Below are positions 1 to 11,200 of a stretch of DNA of 64,000 nt, in pieces; the stretch's first letter is position 1, and every line of letters begins with the position of its first letter. The notes under the pieces were generated by a model. The model had not been told where the DNA came from. It saw nothing but the letters and a program-made list of their open reading frames with translations, and did not search any database. The translations under genes were made by a program, and so were the position numbers. Source of the stretch: Bolinopsis microptera (taxonomy: Eukaryota > Ctenophora > Tentaculata > Lobata > Bolinopsidae); the NCBI RefSeq assembly GCF_026151205.1, contig NC_087076.1:10702902-10766901 (forward strand), given 5' to 3'.

Positions 1-1560
1 TGACTGCTGAATGTGGTGAATAGAGTAGTTGAGTGCATGTGATGTTGAATGACCCTTTCGGAACCCAAACTGGCTATCGTGCAGTATTCCCTGACTCGAG
101 AGAAAACAAATTTAGAGTTCTTTTCAGTCGTATGATGATATTCTCCATTTGAGAGAACTTGCTAGTGACCGTGGTTATTGGACTAAATTGTTTAACTTTA
201 TACTTGAGTAGAAGTCAATTTGACTATTGGGACATATAATTTTACAAAGGATCACGTTTCGGTTCTAAATTATTTTAGGATTGTTGACATTTGTAAGATT
301 GACATGTTTGATGTGGTTTCATCAATAAAAACGAAGAAGTTTATAAATTTGAATTAGGGCTAGCGTTGGACCTTATTTAAAATGTTTTGACTCCTTAACA
401 TGTTCACTTCATAAAATTAAAGTTTAAATTAATCTATATTTTTATTCATGAACATTTTTGATTATCTTATGTATCCTTACGTTTTGATATAATTTGATTT
501 GTGGATGCTTGCAGAGTAACAAGGTGAGATATCTGCAACATCAGTTAAATAAAAGGAAGTGATTAATTACTATTCTACAATGGTTGGAGCAAATTAGAAA
601 CAATTCATCAAAAATGGTGCACTTCGTTGTGTTACTAATATTTTTATGTAAGTTAGCAGATGTTCTTACTGGTGCCAATATAACTAATTTGGCGATCTCT
701 GAGGAATCTACATTGCTTTATTAGTTGTGTAAAAATTATGTCCAAAATCAAGTAGTATCTGAGGCTAAACAAAACAAAAAAAACAGTTCTTGTAAGTCAC
801 ATTTTAAAACAAACTCTTAAAACAAAACTAACTAATAAATATTACTTTTGACCTAAATTTGAGTCTTTGAGACTTACAAATTTGGCCTCTAGGGTCTTAG
901 TGGCACAAGGTACTCAAATTAAAGTGCAGATAGAGGTTTAAGTTTAGGAACTGTGAAAAATTCCTCTTGACCATGTCATAATTTCTATGTGAATACTCAC
1001 CTATGGTTGACTCAGTCGAATGATAAAAACAGTGATAAAGGGTTATTGATACAACAGTTATATTATTCATTGATCACTGTTTTCTAGGAACACACCACTT
1101 TAGCATAGCTATAGAATTAGAGCCCTGTCCCCTGAATCGTCCCCTTCAGTAAATGTAAATTATGTGTACTAAAAAAACCATTTCAAATTGACGATTTAAG
1201 TGCAGGACCATACGTGACGAGTACTCCTTTGTGCTTTGTATATTCAAAGTATTTAAAAGTAGTAACTTATACGGAAAACCGCTTGCCAATTTAACGAAAC
1301 ATGAAATTTTAACTATTCTATGACAGCAATTATGAATTATGTTAAATGTCATTGTGCTTTAAGTTTATTGTATCTACATATTATACTACATTCTTACTTC
1401 TCAATCCTCTCCCTTGAGTGTACAACTGAATAACTTTTCGGAGCTAAAAAGTTGACTCAGTGGTGACAATACAAAATTGCTATCAAAATTAAAAATAATT
1501 AACATCTTGGAAACCTCTAACAAATTGCAAATGTTAACTTCAATTGTAAGTGAGGTTGTG
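1..1560. other. No recognisable gene
   Basis: AT-rich sequence with only short chance reading frames on both strands. I see no conserved domain, no run of exons in consistent phase and no transposon ends. Confidence 0.5.
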
Positions 1561-2340
1561 GTTGCGAGAAGCATAATTGATTGCGCGGCGCGTCCCAGTA
1601 ACGCATCACGCTACAAGCGCGACAAACAACAGACAAAGAAATAAAAAAGATTTGTCAAATGAAGTGCTTGACCAAACAGACTAAATTAATTTCCTACAAA
1701 ACTTGCTCTGTCCAGAGCCCTTGCTCTTGCAGTGGCGCGCGCCTACCTCCTCCCTCCCGGCGTTGTGAAACAAGCGCGCCCGCAGTGCCACAGTGGCGCA
1801 AAAGCACATCGTTAGGTGAACTACAAAACTACAATCCAATAAAAATAATTCCCTCCAAAAACTGTAATCAAATGAGAAAGTATTGTCATGTTCACTAATT
1901 TTATAATACACGGATCTAACCAGATATTATTAACACGTCGCGCGCAGCATCAGAAATGATACCAAGATTTGTGGTGCCAAAAGTTGGTCGATGTGCAATG
2001 TGATAAAACCTTCCTGTGTCGCCGTTAGGTGGGCGCGCGCTATATACTGCAAGCGCTAGGGCTCTGGTTGTAGCGCGATGCACTACTGGGCCGCGCCGCA
2101 CATCAGATAATTCTTCTCTCAACATTCGGTAGATCGGCAAGATGCACTACTGGGTCTCACCGAGCTGCGAAAGATTGACATCGTGAATCAAGGGCTCTGG
2201 TTAGATTACTGGGCCGCGCTCAGCCTGTCATTCCGCCAAATCTTTATTATGTTAATGAACATAATAGCCTGGGGTCCTCAGGTAATGGTTAGAGCAAAGC
2301 GCAAAACACAAGGGCTCCGGTTAGAGCAAACATTTCGCTG
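1560..2340. repeat. GC-rich patch with short dispersed repeats
   Basis: The base composition rises sharply above the AT-rich surroundings and CpG is frequent. A short motif recurs: GGGCTCTGG at about 2059 and 2193, a variant GGGCTCCGG at about 2312, and ACTGGGCCGCGC at about 2085 and 2208. GTGGCGC words occur near 1732 and 1793. This may be a decayed cluster of transposon ends or a CpG-rich regulatory patch; the sequence does not decide between them. Confidence 0.4.
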
Positions 2341-2983
2341 AAAACCAAATGCCGATAAAGGTTGATAATTATTTTACTTTCAAAAATAAATTCTAGCTAA
2401 TGTAATTTTTTGTGTTGGATAGTATTATTTTTTAACAAAATCAAGCCCACTATGACATATGAAATTATTTTGCAATAATTGCTTCATGCTTTTCAGTTTT
2501 TTGTTCTATTCGCTTTTGTCTAGTCGCTTATTTGTCTTTTGTTATATTCGCTTGTCTCTTAAACCCAGCTACCTGGATACCTCAATCCTCGCTTCGGTTA
2601 CTTGAAGACCTCACTATCTTTATTTGTGATTATGATAAACACGATTGGAGATATAGCGGGACAACAAACTGATTCATTAATTGTGAATTGACGGATGTAG
2701 GATGATACTGAGATACTCGTTTAAATTTCTTCCCCAGAAAACCGTAGCTGTTAGCAGGCTCGCTATAACATATAAGAAATGGTTTAATTTAAACAAATGG
2801 CTTGAGCTGGCGTGCGATATTAAGCGCGACATTAAGCATTCGTGGCAAATTCCAATCTTTAAGCAGCCAGCACGTGACACAATTCAGCCAATCAGAGGAC
2901 AAGAATCCGCAAAGTTAAAATTGCAAACTTTTGATCGGCCCAAAATGAGACTTTTCTGGAGATTTTGATAAATAACTCAAAAT
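2341..2983. other. No recognisable gene
   Basis: AT-rich spacer between the GC-rich patch and the zinc-finger pseudogene. Short open frames of 67 and 88 codons overlap on opposite strands and show no domain. Confidence 0.45.
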
Positions 2984-3787
2984 CTACGTTGTCTCAAATT
3001 TCCCCCTGGGGAAAACTTTATTTTTACGAGGCGAGCATTTTGCAAAAAACCGGAAGTCCCTATTTTTTTTACTTTGGAAGTCGCAGCCGTGCAGCCTGTG
3101 TCCGTTTCTGTCTAGCAAGGCTGCTCGATCTTGTAGGCTGGACTCGTCGACGCGGTTTTGATTAATGATCATACAAAAATATGGTTTATCTCCAGTTTGT
3201 GTCCGTATGTGTCTTTCTAAAATACGAGGAATATTAGTCCTGTAGTCAGACAGTGCACATTTTTGCTGTTTGTTAGCAAGCTTAGCTGAATTTTTAACGA
3301 ACGGGGTGGCTAGTCTCCAATAGTGTCACCCACATTGCCACGATCAGGCTCGGTAGGTGTAGGAACAGATGAGGACTTTCCTGTAGCAGGCCTTGTGTTT
3401 GATGGTGTGAGTGGACGATCATTGCAATTATCACACTGAAATTCTTTGCAATCCATAGGTTTAGTATTAGTCAAGGCACCACAGAAAATCTTGACATCTT
3501 CCATTTTTACAAAGGTCACCGATTGCGACTTTGCTTTTAAAGTGTTCTGAATTAAATTAATCCTGATCAGCCGGTACGCCTTCAGGTTCAGCTTTCAAAT
3601 TGTTATTTTCGGCATCCTTCTCACATTTACAAGTGCATACTGATGATAACCAGGTTGAAGTAGTGTTAACTTGCTGGTCGTCTGTCATCTCCTCTTTGAT
3701 ATCGACCCCCTCAAACATTTCTGTTTTTGAACTGACTTTCCTGATTAAAAATGTCGAATGAATGTTGTTTATGTTTTTAGCAAACAC
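2984..3787 (-). pseudogene. Decayed tandem duplicate of the C2H2 zinc-finger gene
   Basis: The minus strand matches the intact gene at 4622-5794. The N-terminal part (about 3557-3787) shares [11 protein letters not shown] and the [16 protein letters not shown] block. A middle part (about 3310-3519) shares KIFCGALTN and [14 protein letters not shown] remnant of the first finger lies around 3180-3290, with one finger cysteine read as serine, and a remnant of a later finger around 3095-3140. The parts fall in different frames and the rest of the finger array is missing. Homology continues upstream to about 4040, matching 5800-6070, so the duplication included the promoter side. It is a dead or dying paralogue. 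Confidence 0.85.
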
Positions 3788-4253
3788 AATTGAACAACAA
3801 CTTTTTGTACAGCTCGAAAGGAATGCGAAGGTATTAGTATTACTATTGGATGTTGTAATGCCTGAACGACACTTTATGAAGGAATGAATTGTCCGTGTTG
3901 AAACTATAGTACGATAATATTATAATTTGTTACGACTCAATCATCAAAAATACTAAACGTTTAATCTAACCAATTTTATTTACAATTTAGCAATTAACGG
4001 AAAAATAAAGTACTCTCGTCTACACTGATCGGTAAAAAACGTTTAGCAACAAAAACTATGAGTATGAACGTAGTCGTTAGCTCTCATATTCTAGCCGACC
4101 AAATTTTTGCCGATACAGTATAGAAAAATATACTTAAAATCGACACACTGGATAAAGTAGAGCTCTGGGAGCCATAACTGATTTAATACGGTTTATTTAT
4201 ACCATCTGCAATTTTATAACTCATGTTTAATCGTATCTTAATGTAGATTTTGT

Positions 4254-4281
4254 AATTAATGCGAATATATTCGCATTAATT
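4254..4281. repeat. Perfect 28-bp palindrome
   Basis: The 14-base half AATTAATGCGAATA is followed directly by its reverse complement with no spacer, abutting an AT microsatellite. It could form a cruciform or be a dimeric protein site; no function is shown. Confidence 0.9.
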
Positions 4282-4284
4282 AAA

Positions 4285-4287
<3 letters not shown>

Positions 4288-4315
<28 letters not shown>
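4288..4315. repeat. (AT)n microsatellite
   Basis: About 28 bases of alternating A and T immediately after the 4254-4281 palindrome. Confidence 0.9.
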
Positions 4316-4318
<3 letters not shown>

Positions 4319-4621
4319 TTGAAGTCTGACTGAGTCTAAGTTATCATATTCTATTAAATCTCACGGTATCTGATTCAGATTGAATTGGTATATATCGTGA
4401 TATTTAAGGCATCCATACCACCAATTTAAATGGAATAAATAAGTTCAACTTAATTATTATTATTATTATTTATATAACGAATTGTTGAATATTCGTATTA
4501 TAGCGTTCGTTCAACAACTCTATCTTAAATCTATCAAACATGCTTTTAATAATAATTCCTATCAATAAATTAACCAACAAAATTCTATTATATATGGCCC
4601 ATTCCAGAAATTTGTTGGGAT

Positions 4622-5794
4622 TCAACTTTCTTTATGATTACGACCTTTGTTTAGGTGAGGTAGTATATGCCTCGATCGTATATGTTTTAACAAAGCGTCC
4701 TTTGACCTAGGATTACAGTCACAATATTCACAGCCATTCTGCCTATTATGAGTCAACATATGCTTTTTCAAAGTTTCAGCTGTCCTCGCTTTATAGTCAC
4801 AGACAGTACAGTGGTGATGTCTCTCTCCCGTATGTGTCTGTTCGTGTCTAGCAAGATTGCTCGATTGATTCGATTTGTAATCACACAAATTGCATGAATA
4901 AGGTTTCTCTCCGGTATGTGTTCGTTTGTGAGTATTAAGACTGCTCGATGTACTTGATTTAAAATCACACAAACTGCATACATGTGGTCTCTCTCCTGTG
5001 TGTTTCAATTTGTGAATAGCTAGGTGGCTCCTTGTAATCGATTTAAAATCACACAAACTGCACGAATAAGGTCTCTCTCCCGTGTGTGTCCGTTTGTGAA
5101 TAGCAAGACTGCTCGATTGATTCGATTTATAATCACACAAATTGCAAGAATAGGGTTTCTCTCCGGTGTGTGTCCGTATGTGAGTAGCAAGACTGCTCGA
5201 TCTACTTGATTTAAATTCACACAAACTGCATGAATATGGTTTATCTCCAGTGTGTGTCCGTATGTGTCTTTCTAACATACCAGGAATATTAGTCCTGTAG
5301 TCACACAGTGCACACTTGTGACGTTTGTTAGCAAGCTTGGCAGACTTCTTAGCGGACAGAATAGCTTCTCCAATTGCGTCACCCACATTGCCACGATCAG
5401 GCTCGGTATGTACAGGAAAAGATGAGGACTTTCCTGTAGCAAGCCTTGTGTTTGATGGTGTGATCGGAAGATTGCAATTATCACACTGAAATTCTTTGCA
5501 ATCCATAGGTTTAGCATTACTATTAGTCAGGGCACCACAGAAAATCTTGACATTTTCCATTTGTACAACGTCACCGATTGCGACTTTGCTTTTAAAGTGT
5601 TCTGATTTAAATTCATCCTGATCAGCCGGTACGCCTTCAGGTTCAGCTTTAAAATTGTTATTTTCGGCATCCTTCTCACATTTACAAGTGCATACTGATG
5701 ATAACCAGGTTGGAATAGTGTTAACTTGCTGGTCGTCTGTCATCTCCTCTTTGAAATCAACCTTCTCAAGCTTTTTTGTTTTTTGAACCGACAT
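4622..5794 (-). CDS. C2H2 zinc-finger protein, 8 fingers
   Basis: A single open frame of 390 residues, probably one exon or one large coding exon. The N-terminal 160 residues have no named domain; they are acidic and contain two Cys-rich patches (CTCKCEKD near residues 35-42, CDNCN near 104-108). From residue 161 there are eight C2H2 fingers of the C-x2-C-x12-H-x3-H type; the last has an extra residue between its histidines. They are joined by TGEKPYS-type linkers, as in sequence-specific DNA-binding factors. Many fingers share a C-DFKS or C-DYKS core, so they arose by internal duplication. It is likely nuclear; its targets are unknown. The start at 5794 is the first Met before the acidic block shared with the pseudogene at 3557-3787. 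No KRAB, SCAN or BTB domain is visible. The family is certain, the orthology unknown. Confidence 0.9.
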   Translation of the reverse strand: MSVQKTKKLEKVDFKEEMTDDQQVNTIPTWLSSVCTCKCEKDAENNNFKAEPEGVPADQDEFKSEHFKSKVAIGDVVQMENVKIFCGALTNSNAKPMDCKEFQCDNCNLPITPSNTRLATGKSSSFPVHTEPDRGNVGDAIGEAILSAKKSAKLANKRHKCALCDYRTNIPGMLERHIRTHTGDKPYSCSLCEFKSSRSSSLATHIRTHTGEKPYSCNLCDYKSNQSSSLAIHKRTHTGERPYSCSLCDFKSITRSHLAIHKLKHTGERPHVCSLCDFKSSTSSSLNTHKRTHTGEKPYSCNLCDYKSNQSSNLARHEQTHTGERHHHCTVCDYKARTAETLKKHMLTHNRQNGCEYCDCNPRSKDALLKHIRSRHILPHLNKGRNHKES

Positions 5795-7353
5795 TCCTGT
5801 TCGAAAGTATCAAATGAATGTTATGTTATTAACGTCTTTAGCAAGCAGAATAGAAATTATTTGTACAGCTCGAAAGGATCGAGAAGGTATTACTATTATA
5901 TGTTGTAGTGCCTGAATGAAATTTTATGAAATTTATTGGCGTGTTGAAACTATATTACGATAGTATTATAATTTGTAACAACCCAATCATCAAAAATACT
6001 AAGCCAGATAATCAAGCCACAAATTTATTTAGCATTTAACAGAAAATAAAGTACACTCGTCTACTTAATCTAGATCTAAGTTTTAATACTTTCATCACTA
6101 ATATATAGCAAATAATATGAGTATGACGTAGAAATGTTGATACGTTATTCAGCTATTTATTTCCATTAGAATCTGTCTTCACTGAGTCTATTCAGAAACA
6201 ATCCGAAATTTGAATGAAAGAAACATCAATAACATTACATGAGACTCATTAAATTAATCCACTACATAGATCTAAGCAGTTTTAAATAACTTGCTAGGTG
6301 ACAGTTGATAAAAAGAATAAGCATGATATACAAAAAAGTCACACTTTTTGTGGTACACCCTGTACTTATAGACTAAGAATCGCAGAAATAATTACTGAGG
6401 AAGTGGGTCAAATGTAATAGTGGTAGATATATCAATGTTCAAGTGGTATAATCAAGATTTCTCCCATATTTCGCGGCAAATCGTGAATAGTAATACAGAT
6501 TTTGACTCAGTTTATTATTTCAGTTTTCCGTGATATGAAACATAGCGAGTTTTTTGCAACGCAACCTTCCCGATAATTTCAAGTCTTCAAAGCTGCAAAG
6601 AAAATAGTAGCACATTCCAAATTAATATTTTTCTTGATCAATGTGTTGGAGTGTTTGAATAAATTGGTCAAATAAAACAACTGTGTACAGCAATAAATTG
6701 GAACCGTTGAGAACAGAAGGGGCCTTTAATACAGAACACTGGTAATTATTTCAAGGGTGATATGACTAGAAATAAAATCAAAGACAATCTGACGTGAGGG
6801 TAACATCATAGGTCAATGTGATGACAGATGATACAAGATAAAGTTGTAAGATTCCTCAAGTCATATTGAGAATACCCGGGTAACGGGTAACCTTTCGGAA
6901 CTGTTAATCTAATAAGGTGATATGGTTGATCGACTATCAAGTTACACATTCCACTCGGAGTCCGCGACCCCCTCAAAAATTTGGTCGCGGGCCCTGGTCT
7001 TGTTACAAATGGCAATGCGATAATTACTATACTCGCCAAAGCTCAAAAGTAGGGTGTGGCATAATAAATGTGATGATTCTACACACAAGTGCGGGGAAGT
7101 GCGAAAAGTTTTGTTTGAAAAATGAGCGAGAAAAGGATTATGGGTGACTATTGTGCAGACAATCTGCAGATGACTTTCACTTAGCTACGAATGGTAAAAC
7201 TAAATAGTTATCTGAAAAATATCTTTTTAAGTGTTCAAATTTTGTTATTGTCTGAACAAAGGGGCCATATGATCCAAAAAGTTGGCTCTCTTTCGCAACT
7301 TAGTTGCAAATAACTTAGCTGCAGAAAGTAGTTTAAATAAATATTTAAATTTT
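5795..7353. other. Intergenic sequence with a foldback-repeat fragment
   Basis: The first ~270 bases are the upstream flank shared with the pseudogene copy. The remainder shows no gene. One ~47-base piece at 6958-7004 resembles the foldback arm at 12071-12100 and 13180-13230. Confidence 0.5.
6958..7004. repeat. Fragment related to the TTAA foldback arm
   Basis: It shares GACCCCCTCAAAA, then a TTGGTC/TTCGGTC core and CTGGTCTTG with the foldback arm at about 13190-13225. It is short and isolated, so it is either an old fragment or a related family. Confidence 0.5.
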
Positions 7354-7355
7354 TA

Positions 7356-7801
7356 CAGTCTGTAGTCCGTAGTCCGTACCTCCTTTATCCAGCCTCCGAG
7401 AGAATAATTTTCAGAACTAAGAGTTAGGTTTTGGTTAACTGTATTAGTCATTGGAGTTTTTATAAATTGAGAAAATGTGTCCCTCCTCCCTCATAAATTA
7501 TCGATGTACACAAACAAGATCACATCTTTTTTATCTGATATCTAATATGTCGTCATATAGGATCATAAATTTTCATCTAATATCGCAAATAAATCAAATA
7601 CCTTCATTCAATTACTCTCAAAATTCAAATCAGTATTTATTATTTATATCAATTTTTTATTCACATTAACTTATAATCACTTAAGTCACATTAAAAGTCA
7701 TTTTATCTAGTAACTTGTTATATATGTACCTTAAAATCACTTAATATATGGCATATCGAGGTACCTGGCATAGAGAGGCACGGTATAAAGAGGTTCGACT
7801 G
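7356..7801. mobile_element. Pogo/Tc1-mariner-like MITE (non-autonomous)
   Basis: The right end, read on the minus strand, is CAGTCGAACCTCTTTATACC, a typical pogo/Tigger-style terminus, followed by TA at 7802-7803. The left end begins TA then CAGTC at 7356 and rejoins the pattern at GTACCTCCTTTAT after a short inserted repeat of GTAGTCC, so it is less well preserved. No transposase is encoded within the ~446 bases. The right end is convincing, the left end moderate. Confidence 0.55.
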
Positions 7802-7803
7802 TA

Positions 7804-8274
7804 ATAGAGGAATAATTTATCCATTTTACCACACTTCATATTTTGGAAACAAAGTACTGTATAAAACGTTTTTAAATACAGATTGAGAGGCACTTTACAA
7901 TGTAGAAACCTTATTATCTAAAGAAACCTATATATCTATAATGCCGTAATTAGATTCATTTGTCTTACGAGCGTTGTGAAGGCTACACGACGTCTGAACA
8001 ACAATGAACAAATGAATTAAGGAATTAACATCAAAATATGCAGCCCAGTTATCTGGTTTGAGGTTTGTGCCAGCTGTATGACATTTGTCGTGCTACTTTG
8101 TTCGATGATAGATAACATTAATATTCTCCGATTCAGTGCAGGTTCACGGTTAAAGTATTTACTTCATCTCCAGAAAGTCTCCATCTTCTAGAATCTTCTA
8201 GAATTTACACCTCGAACAGGGCACTGTTTCCCATTAACAGAACTAGCGTTATTTCTTACCTTCACTCCGCCGAC
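7804..8274. other. Upstream region of the pentraxin-like gene
   Basis: It has no coding signal. It should hold the promoter and 5' untranslated region of the gene beginning at 8275, but I see no clear TATA box or other decisive element. Confidence 0.4.
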
Positions 8275-11200
8275 ATGTTGCTCCTCTTAGTTGTGCTGGT
8301 TTTAGTAGCTTCCGTCCAGCCTAATGAAGATGATAAAGGGTATAATGCCTTACACTTTGGTACTAGCAACAGTGACTATGTGACATTTAGGTTTGATATA
8401 TCCCCGTTCCGCAACTCGTTCTCTACGTGCATGTGGATAAAGCGTATTTACACCTCCTCCTCCTACCCAATGGTAGCAGACTACTACAGCTCTGGTGGAA
8501 ATGATCTTATTATAACAGCTAATGGGGCCCAGACGTATGTAGTACATGATGGTGGTCTGAGTAGCGCATCAAGTAAGTTTGCCACACCCACCGGTAAGTG
8601 GTTTAATCTCTGCCTGACCTGGTCTCTATCTTCAACAACAAGTAACCTGTATCTGGATGGTGAACTCGTGGCAACAGACCAGACAGCATCAGGGAAATCA
8701 CTTACCGCGGGTGGACAGTTGTGGTTTGGCAGAGCCTCTAGCACTTGGACTAATAGTGCTAATAGAATATTTGGTGGTGAGCTGTACCAGTATAATATGT
8801 TTGCCGAGGTGCTGAGTGCTGCTACAATTAGGAAGATAGCTGATGGTGGGTTGTGTTTTGACTTGGATGGACTTTCTGAGACGAGAGTGTTACGGTGGTT
8901 GGATATTCTGAAGAAGTCTAGGAGTGGGTCTGTGACGGATACTGATACAGGGTGTAAAAAAACATTGAATAATACGCGTGAGTCACAAGCGAATCTGAAT
9001 GAAACAGAGACAGAGCTGCAGATGATAAAGGAGCAGTTAGAAACTGTCACTGGACAGTTAGAAACTGTCACTGGACAGTTAGAAACTGTCACTGGACAGT
9101 ATGAAACTGTCACTGGACAGTTGAACAGGACTGAGGATAAACTTGAGACTGAAACTACCCGATTTAACGAGTCACAGGCTGAACTAGACACTGTCAGAGG
9201 TCGACTGGGAGCTGAGCTCAACCAAACAGTAGAGGAACTGGAAACTTGTTCTGCGAATCTTAACAAGACAAAGTCCCAGCTAGACGGTGCCAGAAAGTTT
9301 GAGAATATCACTCGGTGGGATGTGTTGTTTACAGCGCCGTATTACAACAAGGTATTCTCAGATGATATGTACGAAGAGCTGACAACAGGCTGGGACATGT
9401 TAAGTGAGTCATCTTCTTTGTTAAAATAACTGCTTCATTAAGACATTCTCTGTATATTTCTAACATACAAACTAACCTATAATTTTCCCTGCAATGCATT
9501 GAATTAATTTAAGACTGTTCAGGTAAATTGGTTGGCGTTAACATGACTGATGGGGTAGTCAACCACTTTCGGGAGTACCACTCGGAATCTATGTGCGGCG
9601 TCTTCGACCATTTCTCATCCTTTTTGGAGATACTCAGTAAGTTATCAAAACTTTTTACTTTGCTTCAGATGAAACTTTAGAGGTAAAATGCGTTTTATTT
9701 CATTTTGGCGTACCAATAACTTTGTTAAACCAGAATTTCCACTTTTGTAATGGCCTTTCTTAATATATATGGCTGGTAAAAAGAAGACGTAGTTCACCAA
9801 CCAGATTTAGTTATCAAGTTTCAATTTGAGTATGGAGTTTTGCCTTCTACCAACAGATTACCTTCATTGTTCGGTGAGTCTATCAACTCTACAATTTCTC
9901 CAACCATATCAGGCCAGTTTATCGGAGTTGAAATGACAAAGGGGATTGTGGAACACTTTAGAGAATCCTACAACGACGGCGAATGTGGCAACAACACAAA
10001 GAGTTAACTCTCGCTTGGTTGATACGAATTGCAGATCCGATCATGGGCTGAACCGATGGAGATTAGATAAGAGACATATTTTTCGTCGGGACTTAATTTT
10101 ACTTGCCCAGCTAATATTGCATAAATCAAGCTGTGTTACGACGGCCGTTAATCATTTTGAATTGAACACTGTTATTTAATCTTAAACAGTGAACATTTTT
10201 TACGGGAGGTTACAAATAATACGTATTACCTAATTTTTCTTTTTACCTGCTTTCAATTGTTCATTTTATTAGGACATGTGTTAGAACATATTATGTTCAA
10301 ATTGAATATTAATTGATGATATCTTGATCAAATCTTCTTTCAGGAAAATGACATCGTTTAATTTTATTCTACGGGAACAGCTGCATAGTTATGACTGATT
10401 TATAATACCATACCACTCTAATTTCCACTTTGTAAACGTGCCAATTAAATATTGTTAATCTAAAAGATTACATCCCAGCAGGCCCTGACTTATTTCCTAC
10501 CGGAGATAACATTGCTTACAGCTGAGATCTTCTTCCTTGGTCGAGCACACGAAGTTGGTGGTGTGACCATAGTGACGTCACTGACAGATACTGACTTCGG
10601 TATGTTCAGACTTCAGTATGTAAACTTGCAACATTTTATTAGTTTCTAAGTTTTCGAGTCTAGATTTCCCAAACATTTATTTGAGCTGGCGAATAACACT
10701 TTATCCACAAAGTGTCCAAATGACACATACACGTACAGTGTACACTTCATAGTATGTAGTCTAGACTTAGTAGTAGTTAGTACCCTATAGTTATACTTAT
10801 ACTATCTTATTTTATTTGACTCTCATTTTCGGATTAAACCTTGTTGCCACTTTAAAGATTGAATGTTGCTTGAATTTAACTTCCTGAAAAATATTTGGCA
10901 GGTGTTTTAGTTATGACATTATGTCTATGCTTACGGATCATTTAATTCAGGTAAAGAATTTACGCTAGTTGCAGCGACACAGAGTTCAATTCTCGCCGAG
11001 GAAGCTCTTGCTTCACAAACTTCCGCCTGCCTTCTATTCTACAATTCGGTGCGTTATCTCCCGTTATAATGAACACAAATTATATTTTGCCACGTGGCCT
11101 TCAACATCAGATTATGAGAATTGAAAATAAAATATTAATAAGGTACCAGAGGTACCACTTTGTTGATTGTTAAAACTAGGTCCTTCTAGTAATGAAATCC

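Larger units (their letters stand above)
3788..4621. other. Intergenic spacer between the two zinc-finger copies
   Basis: The first ~250 bases are the duplicated upstream flank of the pseudogene. The rest holds a palindrome (4254-4281), an AT microsatellite and a short ATT run near 4456. No gene is seen. Confidence 0.6.

Noticed and set aside
4768-5220. Two minus-strand frames of 66-71 codons in the zinc-finger gene
   Set aside because: They are out-of-frame shadows of the repeated finger DNA.
8484-9311. Long 275-codon minus-strand open frame
   Set aside because: It lies fully antisense to the pentraxin-like exon and reads as its low-complexity mirror (repeated NCPVTVS from the 21-base repeat).
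9856-9872. Tiny 17-base exon between exons 2 and 3 of the pentraxin-like gene
   Set aside because: It has an AG and a GT border but would throw exon 3 out of frame; exon 2 joins exon 3 directly in phase.
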